From NCBI RefSeq assembly GCF_014529535.1, contig NW_023503493.1, positions 19,562,001-19,626,000 on the forward strand: a stretch of DNA of 64,000 nucleotides. Direction: 5' to 3'. This DNA is from Bradysia coprophila (Eukaryota > Arthropoda > Insecta > Diptera > Sciaridae). The notes below the pieces were generated by a model. That model made no database searches. It worked only from the letters and a program-made list of their open reading frames with translations, and was not told the origin of the DNA. This document shows positions 63,766 through 64,000 of this stretch, piece by piece (position 1 is the first letter of the stretch; each line of letters begins with the position of its first letter). A program made the translations under genes and the position numbers.

Positions 63766-64000
63766 ACATATGGGATTCCTAAAACCCCCCACACATAACC
63801 AATTACTTCTCTGGTACAGAAACTCTCTAAGTACCATTTTTCCCAAGATATTTCAATTTTACTAAAATCCAATATGGCCGCCGGAAGCCATTTTTTTAGG
63901 AGACCTGAAATAGTTCTGACGATTTACATTCGTTAATACCTTTCAAACAAAAAAATATTCATGAAATTCGGTCAAAATTTACTCGAGATATTGACAAAAT

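Larger units (their letters stand above)
61950..64000. other. Intergenic upstream of PLAA, repeat-rich
   Basis: No gene supported. It contains the second copy of the short repeat (62606-62795), an AT-rich imperfect array (about 63635-63765), and from about 63788 to the edge a stretch (atggccgccgg, ttcggtcaaaatttactcgagatattg) that resembles repeated non-coding DNA and may be part of an element cut by the window end. Confidence 0.45.

Noticed and set aside
1-64000. Bacterial features (operons, Shine-Dalgarno sites, CRISPR) and tRNA/rRNA genes
   Set aside because: The window is spliced animal DNA. I found no regularly spaced spacer array and no cloverleaf or rRNA sequence by eye.

Overview
This window is animal nuclear DNA, most likely from a fly (Diptera). 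It is AT-rich. The genes are interrupted by many short GT...AG introns of about 50-75 bases, with a few much longer ones. The best-preserved proteins are standard animal ones: a KIF21-type kinesin, PLAA/Plap, ZRSR2, SNIP1, MEA1 and an insect-type secreted C-type lectin. I cannot fix the family of fly; a nematoceran is a guess from gene content. All exon models were built by hand from reading frame, splice dinucleotides and phase. No transcript or database was available.

Layout. 1-217 holds the tail of an unrecognised gene (+). 959-1644 is a small coiled-coil protein (-) whose start codon is split by an intron. 2245-2887 is a decayed RTE-like reverse-transcriptase fragment between inverted repeats. 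2.9-16.5 kb is gene-poor and carries several short inverted-repeat elements. 16542-21914 is a secreted C-type lectin (+) with a 4.6 kb first coding intron. 24427-26329 (ZRSR2, -) and 26880-29429 (SNIP1, +) form a head-to-head pair of splicing factors. 30047-31237 is an Old Yellow Enzyme (-). 33866-35768 is a C2H2 zinc-finger protein (+). 36071-36957 is a peptide deformylase of an unusual type (+). 38703-50586 is a 22-exon KIF21/Klp31E kinesin (-) with a large foldback element in one intron. 50.6-58.4 kb has no gene that I can support. 58421-59057 (MEA1, +) and 59152-61949 (PLAA, -) converge tail to tail. The last 2 kb is intergenic with a second copy of a short repeat and an AT-rich array.

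The most interesting signals are two enzyme genes of a type more usual in fungi and bacteria. The Old Yellow Enzyme and a 'DDCMS'-class peptide deformylase lie 5 kb apart among ordinary animal genes, and each carries small introns. They are candidates for old horizontal transfers that have been domesticated. The Old Yellow Enzyme also has Tyr where the family has Asn or His in the active-site H-x-x-N/H motif. Other points are the 15-base repeat encoding an Arg/Asp-rich array in SNIP1, the splicing-factor pair sharing about 550 bp, a foldback element inside the kinesin gene, and a perfect 26-bp stem-loop at 55.5 kb.
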